A program made the translations under genes and the position numbers. A stretch of 64,000 nucleotides of DNA from Rikenellaceae bacterium. Lineage in GTDB: Bacteria; Bacteroidota; Bacteroidia; Bacteroidales; Rikenellaceae. How positions within the stretch are numbered: the first letter of the stretch is position 1; each line of letters starts with the position of its first letter. Location: the NCBI GenBank assembly GCA_015059685.1, contig SUZW01000009.1:1-64000 (forward strand), in the 5' to 3' direction. Of this stretch, positions 1 through 8,608 are shown piece after piece. The notes under the pieces are model-generated. The model saw only the letters and a list, made by a program, of their open reading frames with translations, was not told where the DNA came from and did no database searches.

Positions 1-80
1 GCACTTCGATAAACGAGAGTGCTTCGAGAGATATATAAAGTTATACGAGCAAATATTAACTAAAAATAAATAATACCCAA

Positions 81-1154
81 ATGTCAATCTTCAAAGACAA
101 AGTCCTGTTGATTACGGGCGGTACGGGCAGTTTCGGAAACGCCGTGCTTCGTAGATTCCTTGATTCGGATATCAAGGAGATTCGTATCTTCTCGCGCGAT
201 GAGAAGAAGCAAGATGATATGCGTCATGCATTGCAAAACCCAAAGGTGAAGTTCTATATCGGCAATGTCCGCGAGAAGGCTTCTGTCGATGTGGCTATGC
301 GCGGTGTTGATTATGTCTTCGCAGCGGCGGCTCTCAAGCAAGTGCCTTCGTGCGAGTTCTTCCCTATGGAGGCGACAATGACAAATGTGGTCGGTACAAA
401 CAATGTTCTCCTCTCTGCTATCGAGCACGGAGTGAAGAATGTCGTTGTTCTCTCGACCGACAAGGCCGCCTACCCAATCAATGCTATGGGTATCTCGAAG
501 GCGTTGATGGAGAAGGTCGCTATCGCCAAGGGTCGTGAGCTTGGACACGGTGCTGCAACCACAATCTGCTGCACCCGCTACGGCAATGTTATGGCCTCTC
601 GAGGCTCGGTTATTCCATTGTGGGTTGAGCAGATGGAGCAGGGCAAGCCTATCACCATCACCGATCCCGAGATGACTCGTTTTATGATGACCCTTGACGA
701 TGCAGTCGATTTGGTTATCTACGCCTTCACCCACGGTGAGAATGGCGACTTGTTCGTGCAGAAAGCTCCTGCAGCAACCCTTTCGACTTTGGCAGAGGCG
801 TTGAAGCAGACCTACGCAAAGGTTAATCCTGCATACGGTGAGACCGAGGTTAAGGTTATCGGTACCCGTCATGGCGAGAAGTTGTACGAGACTCTCGTAA
901 CTCGTGAGGAGATGGCGAAGGCTATCGATATGGGCGACTACTACCGTATCCCTTGCGATACCCGTGACTTGAACTACGACAAGTTCTTCGTTGAGGGCAA
1001 CGAGAAGGTTTCAAAAATTGAGGACTACCACTCTCACAACACCCGTCGTCTCGATGTCGAGGGTATGAAGGAGTTGCTGTTGAAGTTGCGCTTTATCCGC
1101 GAGGACTTGGGCTTGCAGCCACGCTCGAAGGCGAAGGAGATTCGCTCGGAGTAA
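81..1154 (+). CDS. capE: CapE/FnlA-type UDP-GlcNAc 4,6-dehydratase / 5-epimerase
   Basis: First enzyme of UDP-N-acetyl-L-fucosamine synthesis: it dehydrates UDP-GlcNAc at C4/C6 and inverts C5, in the cytoplasm. The 357-residue length fits the family. A Rossmann motif GGTGSFG lies at residues 13-19, and an SDR-type active-site segment reads MGISK where most SDRs have YxxxK. A Met at the Tyr position is, as I recall, typical of the CapE subgroup rather than a defect. The downstream genes capF and capG complete the same pathway, which supports the call strongly. The operon probably begins upstream of the window; nothing firm is visible in the first 80 bases beyond a short GCACT/AGTGC dyad. Confidence 0.93.
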   Translation: MSIFKDKVLLITGGTGSFGNAVLRRFLDSDIKEIRIFSRDEKKQDDMRHALQNPKVKFYIGNVREKASVDVAMRGVDYVFAAAALKQVPSCEFFPMEATMTNVVGTNNVLLSAIEHGVKNVVVLSTDKAAYPINAMGISKALMEKVAIAKGRELGHGAATTICCTRYGNVMASRGSVIPLWVEQMEQGKPITITDPEMTRFMMTLDDAVDLVIYAFTHGENGDLFVQKAPAATLSTLAEALKQTYAKVNPAYGETEVKVIGTRHGEKLYETLVTREEMAKAIDMGDYYRIPCDTRDLNYDKFFVEGNEKVSKIEDYHSHNTRRLDVEGMKELLLKLRFIREDLGLQPRSKAKEIRSE

Positions 1155-1155
1155 A

Positions 1156-1225
1156 ATTGACAATTGACGATTGACAATTAAAAGAGTGTGGATTTCTCTC
1201 GTCTCTCGTCATTCGTCTCTCGTCT
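1156..1225. repeat. Two 7-bp tandem repeat tracts (ATTGACA and CTCTCGT units)
   Basis: Immediately after the capE stop codon come about three ATTGACA-like heptamers. Four CTCTCGT-like heptamers follow at about 1196-1225. The same two units recur at 41788-41842, 51377-51435 and 56423-56692. No coding or promoter signal is evident within them. Confidence 0.8.
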
Positions 1226-1240
1226 AAAAGTTAGAATAAT

Positions 1241-1675
1241 ATGTCAAAGGTAACAGTTGTTGAGGGTGAGATTTTCCGTGATGCTCGTGGGCAGATCTCT
1301 TCGTTGAATGCTTTCCGCTTTCCGGGTGTGGAGCGTTGCTACTTTATCCACCATCCCGACACCTCGGTAATTCGTGGTTGGCACGGACACCAATTCGAGA
1401 AGAAGTGGTTCTACTGCGTTAAGGGCTCCTTCACGGTGGCTCTTGTTGAGGTGGATAATTGGGAGAACCCATCGCCCGATTTGGAGGCGGAGATTTACGA
1501 ATTAACCGATAAGGATAGTAAAATAATCTGCGTACCCGAGGGCTACGCCAACTGTATCAAGGCGCACGAAAAGGACTCCATTCTGCTCGTCTTTTCGGGT
1601 AAGATTTTGGAGGAGGCGTTGAAAGATAGTTGGAGGTATGACAAAGACCTCTGGGTGGACTGGAGTAGATTTTGA
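1241..1675 (+). CDS. Cupin-fold sugar epimerase/isomerase-like protein (RmlC/WxcM-like)
   Basis: A 144-residue single-domain cupin related to dTDP-4-dehydrorhamnose 3,5-epimerase and WxcM/FdtA-type sugar isomerases. The motif RGWHGHQFEKKWFYCVKGSF (about residues 45-64) carries histidines typical of this fold, and VPEGYANC follows near residue 106. It sits between capE and capF, so it probably acts on a nucleotide-sugar intermediate of the same locus, or tailors a second sugar. The exact substrate cannot be read from sequence. It could also be a non-catalytic partner of CapF, which has its own C-terminal cupin. Confidence 0.7.
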   Translation: MSKVTVVEGEIFRDARGQISSLNAFRFPGVERCYFIHHPDTSVIRGWHGHQFEKKWFYCVKGSFTVALVEVDNWENPSPDLEAEIYELTDKDSKIICVPEGYANCIKAHEKDSILLVFSGKILEEALKDSWRYDKDLWVDWSRF

Positions 1676-1680
1676 ATATA

Positions 1681-1770
1681 AGGTGATTTCTGCGTTACGC
1701 TCACTTTTTAATTGCTCACATACGCCAAGTATGCTCCGCATTAAAAAGCATCGCAAGCCTTGAAATCCCT
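1681..1770. repeat. Imperfect palindrome, dispersed element copy A
   Basis: A 90-base element between the cupin gene and capF. Its centre is TTGCTCACATAC-gccaa-GTATGCTCCGC, and its outer arms GATTTC and GAAATC also pair. The same core (TGCTCACATAC ... GTATGCTCCGC) appears in the larger element at 22271-22412, so this is a repeat family rather than a one-off hairpin. It could fold into a long stem-loop in the capsule transcript. Confidence 0.65.
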
Positions 1771-1806
1771 CTTCTATTACAAAATCTAAAAATTAGAAAA
1801 AGAATT

Positions 1807-3021
1807 ATGAAGATATTAGTTACAGGCGCAAAGGGTTTTGTTGGTCAGAACCTCTGTGCGCAACTCAAAAATATCCGTGACGGCAAGGCGAAGTGCTATG
1901 GCGATGTCGTTGTTGAGGAGGTTTTTGAGTACGATATAGACTCCACGGTGGAGGAGTTGGAGCGATACTGCAAGGAGGCGGACTTCGTCTTTAACCTCGC
2001 AGGCGTAAATCGTCCGCAGAACAACGAGGAGTTTATGGCGGGCAACTTCGGCTTTGCTTCGACGCTGCTCGATACGCTCGAAAAGTATGGAAATACGGCT
2101 CCTGTTATGTTGTCCTCTTCTATTCAGGCGACTTTGGCTGGCCGCTTTGGCGATAGCGAGTATGGACGTAGCAAGCGTGCCGGTGAGGAGCTATTCTTTA
2201 ATTATAGTACACGCACGGGCGCACGCGTATTGGTCTATCGCTTCCCGAACTTGTTTGGCAAGTGGTGCCGCCCGAACTACAACTCGGCAGTTGCGACCTT
2301 CTGCAACAATATAGCCAACGATTTGCCGATTACGGTGAATGACCGCTCGACAGAGTTGGAGTTGCTCTATATCGACGACTTGGTGGACGAGATGATTGGA
2401 GCACTCAAAGGCGAGGAGCATCACTGCGAGTTCGAGGGCGTAGAGACTATTTTGTGCGATGATGGCAAGTATTGCGCTGTGCCGACAACGCACAAAATTA
2501 CCCTTGGCGAGATTGTCGATTTGTTGGAGGCGTTTAAGGCACAACCGCAGACACTTGTTGTACCTGAAATTCCGTACAACTCCTTTGCAAAGAAGCTCTA
2601 TTCGACCTATTTGAGTTATCTGCCGAAGGAGAAGGTATCGTTTGAGTTGAAGATGAACTGCGATGCACGAGGCTCATTTACCGAGTTGCTGCGTAGCGAG
2701 AAGTGTGGACAGGTGAGTGTAAATATCTCGAAGCCGGGCATTACAAAGGGCGAACATTGGCACAACACCAAGTGGGAGTTCTTTATTGTGGTGTCGGGAC
2801 ATGGCCTGATTCAGCAACGCAGGGTTGGCTCGGACGAGGTGTTGAATTTTGAGGTTAGCGGTGAAAAGATCGAGGCGGTACATATGCTGCCTGGCTATAC
2901 CCACAATATCATCAACCTCTCGGATACAGACGATTTGGTAACGGTGATGTGGGCAAACGAGGCATTCGACCCGAATAAGCCGGATACATATTTTGATCCT
3001 GTTGAAAAATTAAAGAAATAA
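1807..3021 (+). CDS. capF: CapF/FnlB-type bifunctional reductase-epimerase for UDP-L-FucNAc
   Basis: Second enzyme of UDP-L-FucNAc synthesis. It combines an N-terminal NAD(P)-dependent SDR domain (GAKGFVGQNL at about residues 7-16; YGRSKRAGEE as the YxxxK-type motif) with a C-terminal cupin from about residue 275, showing KGEHWHNTKWEFF. CapF enzymes use the cupin for C3 epimerization and the SDR domain for C4 reduction. The length of 404 residues is slightly longer than typical (about 370) because of an insertion near residues 205-225. It is followed after 5 bases by capG. Confidence 0.93.
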   Translation: MKILVTGAKGFVGQNLCAQLKNIRDGKAKCYGDVVVEEVFEYDIDSTVEELERYCKEADFVFNLAGVNRPQNNEEFMAGNFGFASTLLDTLEKYGNTAPVMLSSSIQATLAGRFGDSEYGRSKRAGEELFFNYSTRTGARVLVYRFPNLFGKWCRPNYNSAVATFCNNIANDLPITVNDRSTELELLYIDDLVDEMIGALKGEEHHCEFEGVETILCDDGKYCAVPTTHKITLGEIVDLLEAFKAQPQTLVVPEIPYNSFAKKLYSTYLSYLPKEKVSFELKMNCDARGSFTELLRSEKCGQVSVNISKPGITKGEHWHNTKWEFFIVVSGHGLIQQRRVGSDEVLNFEVSGEKIEAVHMLPGYTHNIINLSDTDDLVTVMWANEAFDPNKPDTYFDPVEKLKK

Positions 3022-3026
3022 AAGAT

Positions 3027-4196
3027 ATGAACTTTTCAAACGTAAAATTTGCCGAGAATGGCAAACTCAAACTTTTGATTATCGTGGGTACTCGTCCCGA
3101 GATTATCCGCTTGGCAGCGGTGATTAACAAGTGCCGAAAGTATTTCGATTGCATATTGGCTCATACGGGACAGAACTACGACTACAACCTCAACGGTATC
3201 TTCTTCCGCGACTTGAAGTTGGCGGAGCCGGAGGTCTATCTCGATGCCGTAGGCGATGACTTGGGTGCTACGATGGGCAATATCATCAACGCTTCGTATA
3301 AGTTGATGGTGGAGATTAAACCTGATGCCGTGTTGGTGCTTGGTGATACAAACTCGTGCCTCTCGGTGATTGGCGCAAAGCGTCTGCATATCCCAATCTT
3401 CCATATGGAGGCTGGAAATCGCTGCTTCGACGAGTGCTTGCCGGAGGAGACAAATCGTCGTATTGTGGATATTATCTCGGATGTTAATATCTGCTACTCG
3501 GAGCACGCACGCCGCTACCTCAATGCATCGAGCGTGGCAAAGGAGCGTACCTATGTTAGCGGCTCACCAATGGCGGAGGTGCTGCACGAGAACTTGGCCG
3601 AGATTGAGTCGAGCGATATCCATAAGCGATTGGGCTTGGAGAAGGGTAGATATATCCTCTTGTCGGCCCACCGTGAGGAGAATATCGATACCGAGAAGAA
3701 CTTTACTTCGCTCTTTACGGCAATTAACAAGATGGCGGAGAAGTACGATATGCCGATTTTGTACTCGTGCCACCCACGCAGCCGTAACCGATTGGCTTCA
3801 AGCGGCTTCGAGTTGGATAGACGAGTTATCCAGCACGAGCCACTCGGCTTTCACGACTATAACTGCTTGCAGATGAACGCCTTTGCGGTGGTGTCGGATA
3901 GCGGCACATTGCCGGAGGAGAGTTCGTTCTTTACAAGCGTAGGACACTCGTTCCCGGCGGTATGTATTCGTACTTCGACGGAACGCCCCGAGGCATTGGA
4001 TAAGGGGTGCTTTATCTTGGCGGGCATCGACGAGCGATCGTTGTTGCAGGCGGTAGATACAGCGGTTGAGATGGTCGCAAATGGCGACAATGGCATTCCT
4101 GTACCTAACTACACCGACGAAAACGTTTCAACCAAGGTCGTGAAGTTGATACAGTCATACACGGGCGTAGTAAACAAAATGGTTTGGAGGAAGTAG
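3027..4196 (+). CDS. capG: CapG/FnlC-type UDP-N-acetylglucosamine 2-epimerase family enzyme
   Basis: Third enzyme of the UDP-L-FucNAc pathway, epimerizing C2. The family motifs appear in order: VGTRPEIIRLA (about residues 19-29), HTGQNYD, GDTNSCLSV, HMEAGNRCFDE, PEETNRRIVD and SAHREENID. The 389-residue length is normal. Neighbours capE and capF make the FucNAc assignment more likely than the ordinary WecB ManNAc epimerase. The gene is separated by 5 bases from capF and 12 bases from the next glycosyltransferase, so it is almost certainly cotranscribed. Confidence 0.92.
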   Translation: MNFSNVKFAENGKLKLLIIVGTRPEIIRLAAVINKCRKYFDCILAHTGQNYDYNLNGIFFRDLKLAEPEVYLDAVGDDLGATMGNIINASYKLMVEIKPDAVLVLGDTNSCLSVIGAKRLHIPIFHMEAGNRCFDECLPEETNRRIVDIISDVNICYSEHARRYLNASSVAKERTYVSGSPMAEVLHENLAEIESSDIHKRLGLEKGRYILLSAHREENIDTEKNFTSLFTAINKMAEKYDMPILYSCHPRSRNRLASSGFELDRRVIQHEPLGFHDYNCLQMNAFAVVSDSGTLPEESSFFTSVGHSFPAVCIRTSTERPEALDKGCFILAGIDERSLLQAVDTAVEMVANGDNGIPVPNYTDENVSTKVVKLIQSYTGVVNKMVWRK

Positions 4197-4208
4197 CAAT
4201 AATCGCAA

Positions 4209-5423
4209 ATGGCAAAACGAATACTTATAGTTACTCAAAATTTTTATCCGGAGTTCTTTAAGAGTAATGATATTGCATCGGATCTCGTAGAGCGTGGGTA
4301 TAAAGTTGATGTGCTGACCGGAATACCCAATTACCCCGAAGGAGTTTTCCCGAAGGGTTATGGTGTATTCAAAAAACGAGTAGATGAGTATAAAGGCGCA
4401 AAAGTATATCGCGCATATCAAATACCGCGTGGAAAGAAAGCAACAAGTGTTCGATTATCAATTAACTACCTGTCATTTGTCTTTACATCTACATTTTGGG
4501 TTTTATTCTATTTTGTTTGGAAAAAAAAGTATGATGCGATAATCGTGCATCAGACATCACCTGTAACACAAGCGTGGCCAGCTATATTACTTGGAAAAAT
4601 CAAGCGTATTCCTATATACACTTGGGTGTTGGATATTTGGCCAGATTCGGTATTATCCACTATAAATTCCAATAATAATTTTATCAAAAAACCGCTAGAC
4701 TGGTTTACGGATTGGATGTATCGTAGCTCTACCAAGATTTTAATTAGTTCTCCGGGATTTAAGGACTTGGTAAATCGCAATGCAGACTATAGCGATAAAA
4801 TTGTCGATTTCCCAAATTGGAGTGAAGATATTACCTCTATGCCGTTACAAAAAATACCATCATTGCCTAAAGGCTTTACGATAATGATGGCTGGTAATAT
4901 TGCTGATGGACAAGGTATATCTGATGTTGTTTTGGCAATCGAAGAACTGAAAAAGTACTTGGATATAAACTGGGTGTTTGTAGGTGGTGGAGCCTTGTTG
5001 CAGTGGCTTAAGGATTATGTTGCTGAACACTCTTTGGGAAATGTTTATGTATTAGGCCGTTATCCTTTTGATAGCATGTCTGCATTCTATAGTGTTGCTG
5101 ATGTGATGTTGTTGACTTTGAAAAGAAGTATTTGCCCACACCTTAATGCAACCATACCGGCGAGGGTTCAGTCTTATTTGTCTGCAGGAAAGCCCATTGT
5201 GGGAATGGCCGGAGAGGGCGTGCAGGCACTTGTTAATGATCATCAGTGTGGCCTAATTGCTCCTTCAGGCGATTATAAGTCATTGGCAAAGAATATTCTG
5301 ACATTGTATCAGAATCATCAAATGTTAGGGGAAATGGGCAAAAAATCCCGAGAACTATTTGAAAAATATTATACCCGTAATGTTTGTATTGATAACTTGA
5401 TAGAGATAGTAAAAGTGTCATAG
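4209..5423 (+). CDS. GT4-family glycosyltransferase, WbuB-like (putative FucNAc transferase)
   Basis: A 404-residue glycosyltransferase with a GT-B layout. The N-terminal acceptor domain begins RILIVTQNFYPEFF, and the C-terminal donor domain has the segment HLNATIPARVQSYLSAGKPI followed by GEGVQALV. That arrangement resembles WbuB-type L-FucNAc transferases, which are usually encoded beside capE-F-G, so transfer of FucNAc to the lipid-linked repeat unit is a reasonable inference. The gene is visibly richer in A and T than capG or the deacetylase at 6590, as is the next gene, suggesting a separate origin. Donor and acceptor are not proven. Confidence 0.8.
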   Translation: MAKRILIVTQNFYPEFFKSNDIASDLVERGYKVDVLTGIPNYPEGVFPKGYGVFKKRVDEYKGAKVYRAYQIPRGKKATSVRLSINYLSFVFTSTFWVLFYFVWKKKYDAIIVHQTSPVTQAWPAILLGKIKRIPIYTWVLDIWPDSVLSTINSNNNFIKKPLDWFTDWMYRSSTKILISSPGFKDLVNRNADYSDKIVDFPNWSEDITSMPLQKIPSLPKGFTIMMAGNIADGQGISDVVLAIEELKKYLDINWVFVGGGALLQWLKDYVAEHSLGNVYVLGRYPFDSMSAFYSVADVMLLTLKRSICPHLNATIPARVQSYLSAGKPIVGMAGEGVQALVNDHQCGLIAPSGDYKSLAKNILTLYQNHQMLGEMGKKSRELFEKYYTRNVCIDNLIEIVKVS

Positions 5424-5426
5424 TGT

Positions 5427-6587
5427 ATGGATGTTCTATTACTGAATGGAGAGAATGTGCAGTCAATTTGTATTGCTCGGTCATTGAGAGAGTGTGGCCA
5501 TCGTATAATACTCTTTGCTAACTCAAAAGTATCTAGTGGATACGCTTCGAGATATATAAATGAAAAACATGTTGTTCCGGATATCAGTCTTCATGGGACA
5601 GCATTTGAAGAATATTTCTACAATTATATCTCAACTAAAAATGTGGATATAGTAATTCCAATGGGAGATGAAGGAGCTACATTTTTGAGTGTAAATAAGG
5701 AACATATTGAGCAGACATATAATTGCAAATGTGCAGTGCCGACATTTTCTGTGTTTAATCTTGCAAACGATAAACAGCAACTGATGGAATTGTGTAGAAA
5801 ACAAAATCTACCACATCCTCGTACCGAGGTTATTACGGTAGATACAATATCAGATGTTGCCGAATATGTCGGCTTCCCTGCAATGATAAAACCTAATATA
5901 TCAGCGGGAGCAAAGGGTATTGTTAAAGTGGAAAATATAGAGGAACTCGAAGAAAAGCTGCCTAATATAATTGAGCAGTTTGGCCCTTCGACATTGCAAG
6001 AATATGTACATCAGAGCGGCCATTACTACAATGTGATGATATATCGCAATAAACAAGGAGAGATATCGGCATATACTATAATTAAGATAATGCGTTTCTT
6101 TCCAATCAAAGGAGGTTCGAGTTGCTATTGTCAAACAGTAGAGCACGACTATCTGTTAGATGTATGCAAGCAAACATTAGAATTGTTAAATTGGACAGGC
6201 TTTGCGGATTTTGATATATTGGAAGATGCCGTAACAGGGGAACTTAAAATAATTGAGATCAACCCTCGTGTGCCATCAAGCCTCCAAGCTGCTTATGCTG
6301 CAGGTGTCGATTTTGCAAAGATTATAATGGCAGATGAATTTGAACTGCCAATTCCAAAATATCCCTACGCAGTTGGCAGGGAAATTCGTTGGTTTGGATT
6401 GGATGTAATGTGGTTTTTATTCTCAAAGCAACGATTTAGTTACAGGCCTTCTTGGTTTAAGTTTTTTGGTTCTAATGTGTCATATCAAGATGGAAGCATT
6501 CAAGATCCATTACCTATGATTGCTGGTTGTTTTGCGGGTGTTATAAAATATCTAAATCCTAAATTTAGAAAATCAAAATTGGAGTAA
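5427..6587 (+). CDS. ATP-grasp domain enzyme of the polysaccharide locus
   Basis: A 386-residue ATP-grasp protein resembling carbamoyl-phosphate-synthase-like ligases. The N-terminal pre-ATP-grasp region begins MDVLLLNGENVQSICIARSL. The ATP-binding part includes GFPAMIKPNISAGAKG (about residues 148-163), LQEYV, and the metal-binding segment LKIIEINPRVPSS (about 271-283). Such proteins occur in capsule and exopolysaccharide clusters, where they may attach an amino acid or other acyl group to a sugar. The substrate cannot be read here. It starts 3 bases after the glycosyltransferase stop and shares its A+T-rich codon use. Confidence 0.75.
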   Translation: MDVLLLNGENVQSICIARSLRECGHRIILFANSKVSSGYASRYINEKHVVPDISLHGTAFEEYFYNYISTKNVDIVIPMGDEGATFLSVNKEHIEQTYNCKCAVPTFSVFNLANDKQQLMELCRKQNLPHPRTEVITVDTISDVAEYVGFPAMIKPNISAGAKGIVKVENIEELEEKLPNIIEQFGPSTLQEYVHQSGHYYNVMIYRNKQGEISAYTIIKIMRFFPIKGGSSCYCQTVEHDYLLDVCKQTLELLNWTGFADFDILEDAVTGELKIIEINPRVPSSLQAAYAAGVDFAKIIMADEFELPIPKYPYAVGREIRWFGLDVMWFLFSKQRFSYRPSWFKFFGSNVSYQDGSIQDPLPMIAGCFAGVIKYLNPKFRKSKLE

Positions 6588-6589
6588 TT

Positions 6590-7429
6590 ATGCGTATTCT
6601 AACATTTGATATAGAGGATTGGTATTGCCACGATTGCGAGTCGGGCGACAAGAATTGGGCAAGCAAAGAGGTGCGTATCTACGAGGGAGTGGATAAAATT
6701 CTTGACTCCCTCGAAAAGCGTAACCAGAAGGCTACCTTCTTTGTGTTGGGTTGGTTGGCAGAAAATCACCCGCAGGCTATCCGCAAGATTGCCGAGGCAG
6801 GACATCAGATTGGTTGCCACACCTACCAACACGAGTTGCTTACCAATTTTGACAGAAAACAACTCTACGACGACCTCTACAAGGCTAAAAACGAGATAGA
6901 GCAGGTTGCAGGCAAAGAGGTTAATGCCTTCCGTGCGCCAGCATTCTCAATTACGGAACACAATCTCTTCGCTTTTGATGTATTGGCGGAGTTGAGCTTC
7001 AAGTACGACTGCTCGTTGTTCCCTGCCGAGCGAGAGTATGGCGGTATGCCGAGCTACGGCATTGGTGAGCCTCGTATTATTGACCACGAGGGATACCTGT
7101 TCAAGGAGTTCCCAATAAATCCTGCTGATATCATGGGCAGAAAAATTGTCTTTTCGGGTGGCGGATATTTTCGCCTATTCCCGTATGCAATGATTAAATA
7201 TCTTACCAAGCAGCAGAACTATACAATGACCTATTTCCATCCGAGCGACTTCGATCCCGGGCAGCCAGATATGAAACACCTTCCGTTGTTGCGTCGTTGG
7301 AAGAATAGGGTAGGTCTGAAAGGGGCATTTGCCAAGTATGAGAAATATCTCTCTGATTTTGAGTTTGTAAATCTGGAACAGGCCGATAAGATTATAGATT
7401 GGCAGGCCAATGATGTTGTAAAGTTATAA
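6590..7429 (+). CDS. Polysaccharide deacetylase (CE4/NodB family, DUF3473-like)
   Basis: A 279-residue carbohydrate esterase family 4 protein lacking a signal peptide, so it probably acts on a cytoplasmic lipid-linked glycan or on the inner membrane face. Motifs in order are TFDIEDW (catalytic/metal aspartate, residues 5-11), GHQIGCHTYQHE (metal histidines, about 71-82), FRAPAFSI, and the C-terminal MTYFHPSDFDPGQP that marks the exopolysaccharide-type (DUF3473-like) subgroup. It likely removes an N-acetyl group from a hexosamine in the repeat unit. Base composition returns to that of the general chromosome here. Two bases separate it from the ATP-grasp gene. Confidence 0.85.
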   Translation: MRILTFDIEDWYCHDCESGDKNWASKEVRIYEGVDKILDSLEKRNQKATFFVLGWLAENHPQAIRKIAEAGHQIGCHTYQHELLTNFDRKQLYDDLYKAKNEIEQVAGKEVNAFRAPAFSITEHNLFAFDVLAELSFKYDCSLFPAEREYGGMPSYGIGEPRIIDHEGYLFKEFPINPADIMGRKIVFSGGGYFRLFPYAMIKYLTKQQNYTMTYFHPSDFDPGQPDMKHLPLLRRWKNRVGLKGAFAKYEKYLSDFEFVNLEQADKIIDWQANDVVKL

Positions 7430-7440
7430 CCCCTCCCACT

Positions 7441-8535
7441 GTGATACAGGAGCAAAATACCGAGATCCTATTCCATCTTATGCGGGTTGCTATTGGCACC
7501 GAGGAGGCGGAAAAGATGCTGTATAGCACAAATGGTGCTTCGTGGCGGGCAGTATATAACCTCGCTCGTCAGCAGGGTGTCCTTGCCATTGTCTTTGATG
7601 GTTTGATGCAGTTGTTTGAGGCGGATAAGGAGTTTGCGAAGGCGTTTCCGCAGGCGCTGAAGTTTAAGTGGATAAATGCCGTTTTTAATATCGAGCAGCG
7701 TTACGAGCAGCAGCTGCGGCTCTCTGCCGAGTTGGCCGGCAAGTGGGCGGAGCAGGATATTCAAACATTCTGTCTAAAGGGGCTTGCCATATCGTCGTAC
7801 TATCCCGAGCCAACGCATCGTGAATGTGGCGATCTCGACTGCTTCTTGCCCGACAACTACGAGCGTGGCAATATCATTGCCGAGGAGTGCGGTGCAAAGG
7901 TCGAGCGTGACTTCTACAAACATTCGCATATATCCTACAAGGGCCTAATGGTGGAGAACCACCAATTCTGCACCCCTATTCGAGGTGCCAAGCAGTACAA
8001 GCAGCGTGAACGATATCTACAAATTCTGCTTGCAATCTCTAACCCGCAGTATATCGGGAACACAAAGTTAATACGCCCCTCGTGCGACTTCAATGCCCTC
8101 TTCCTCACGACACACAGCTTCGGACACTTCCTCACCGAGGGTATCCGCCTGCGCCATATCCTCGATTGGGCGCTATTTGTCAAGGCGGAGCAGGGCAATA
8201 TCGACTGGGAGAATTTCTACGCCTGGTGCGATAAGTTGGGCTATACCCGCTTCGTGAATGCCTTGAATGCCATTGCGGTAGATTATCTCGGCCTCGACTT
8301 CTGCGATAAGGTTGTGGTCGATAGGGCGCTCTCCGAGCGTATCTTACATGATGTGCTCTATGGCGGAGTGTCAATCTTTAACCAGAATATGCCAAAGTGG
8401 CGAGTTCGACTTGCTATCGTTAAGAGCTATATGAACTCGATTTGGAAGTATCACAAAGTCTATAGACGAAGTGTTTTTGTAGAGCTTATGCGTGTTGTCG
8501 GTGGATTTCTGTTTGAGAGAACTCCGAAGTTGTAA
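7441..8535 (+). CDS. Nucleotidyltransferase-fold protein (PF14907-like) of polysaccharide locus
   Basis: A 364-residue protein of the NTP_transf_5-type family often found in surface polysaccharide clusters. The signature is ECGDLDCFLP (about residues 127-136), a GDxD-type metal site of the nucleotidyltransferase fold. Its donor and target are unknown; it may modify the glycan or a carrier. The listed start is GTG, 11 bases after the deacetylase stop; an internal ATG at 7480 is the alternative. It is the last gene of the + operon and is followed by a hairpin terminator at 8555-8591. Confidence 0.7.
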   Translation: MIQEQNTEILFHLMRVAIGTEEAEKMLYSTNGASWRAVYNLARQQGVLAIVFDGLMQLFEADKEFAKAFPQALKFKWINAVFNIEQRYEQQLRLSAELAGKWAEQDIQTFCLKGLAISSYYPEPTHRECGDLDCFLPDNYERGNIIAEECGAKVERDFYKHSHISYKGLMVENHQFCTPIRGAKQYKQRERYLQILLAISNPQYIGNTKLIRPSCDFNALFLTTHSFGHFLTEGIRLRHILDWALFVKAEQGNIDWENFYAWCDKLGYTRFVNALNAIAVDYLGLDFCDKVVVDRALSERILHDVLYGGVSIFNQNMPKWRVRLAIVKSYMNSIWKYHKVYRRSVFVELMRVVGGFLFERTPKL

Positions 8536-8554
8536 CGCTCTCTACATCATAATA

Positions 8555-8591
8555 AAGATGCGCAACAACCTTAATGATTGTTGCGCATCTT
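8555..8591. terminator. Bidirectional terminator between convergent operons
   Basis: A perfect 14-bp stem AAGATGCGCAACAA / TTGTTGCGCATCTT with a 9-base loop lies between the last gene of the + polysaccharide operon and the end of rfbB on the opposite strand. T-rich flanks are short, so it may work in both directions but weakly. Confidence 0.75.
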
Positions 8592-8608
8592 GCATATAAG
8601 CCCTGGCC

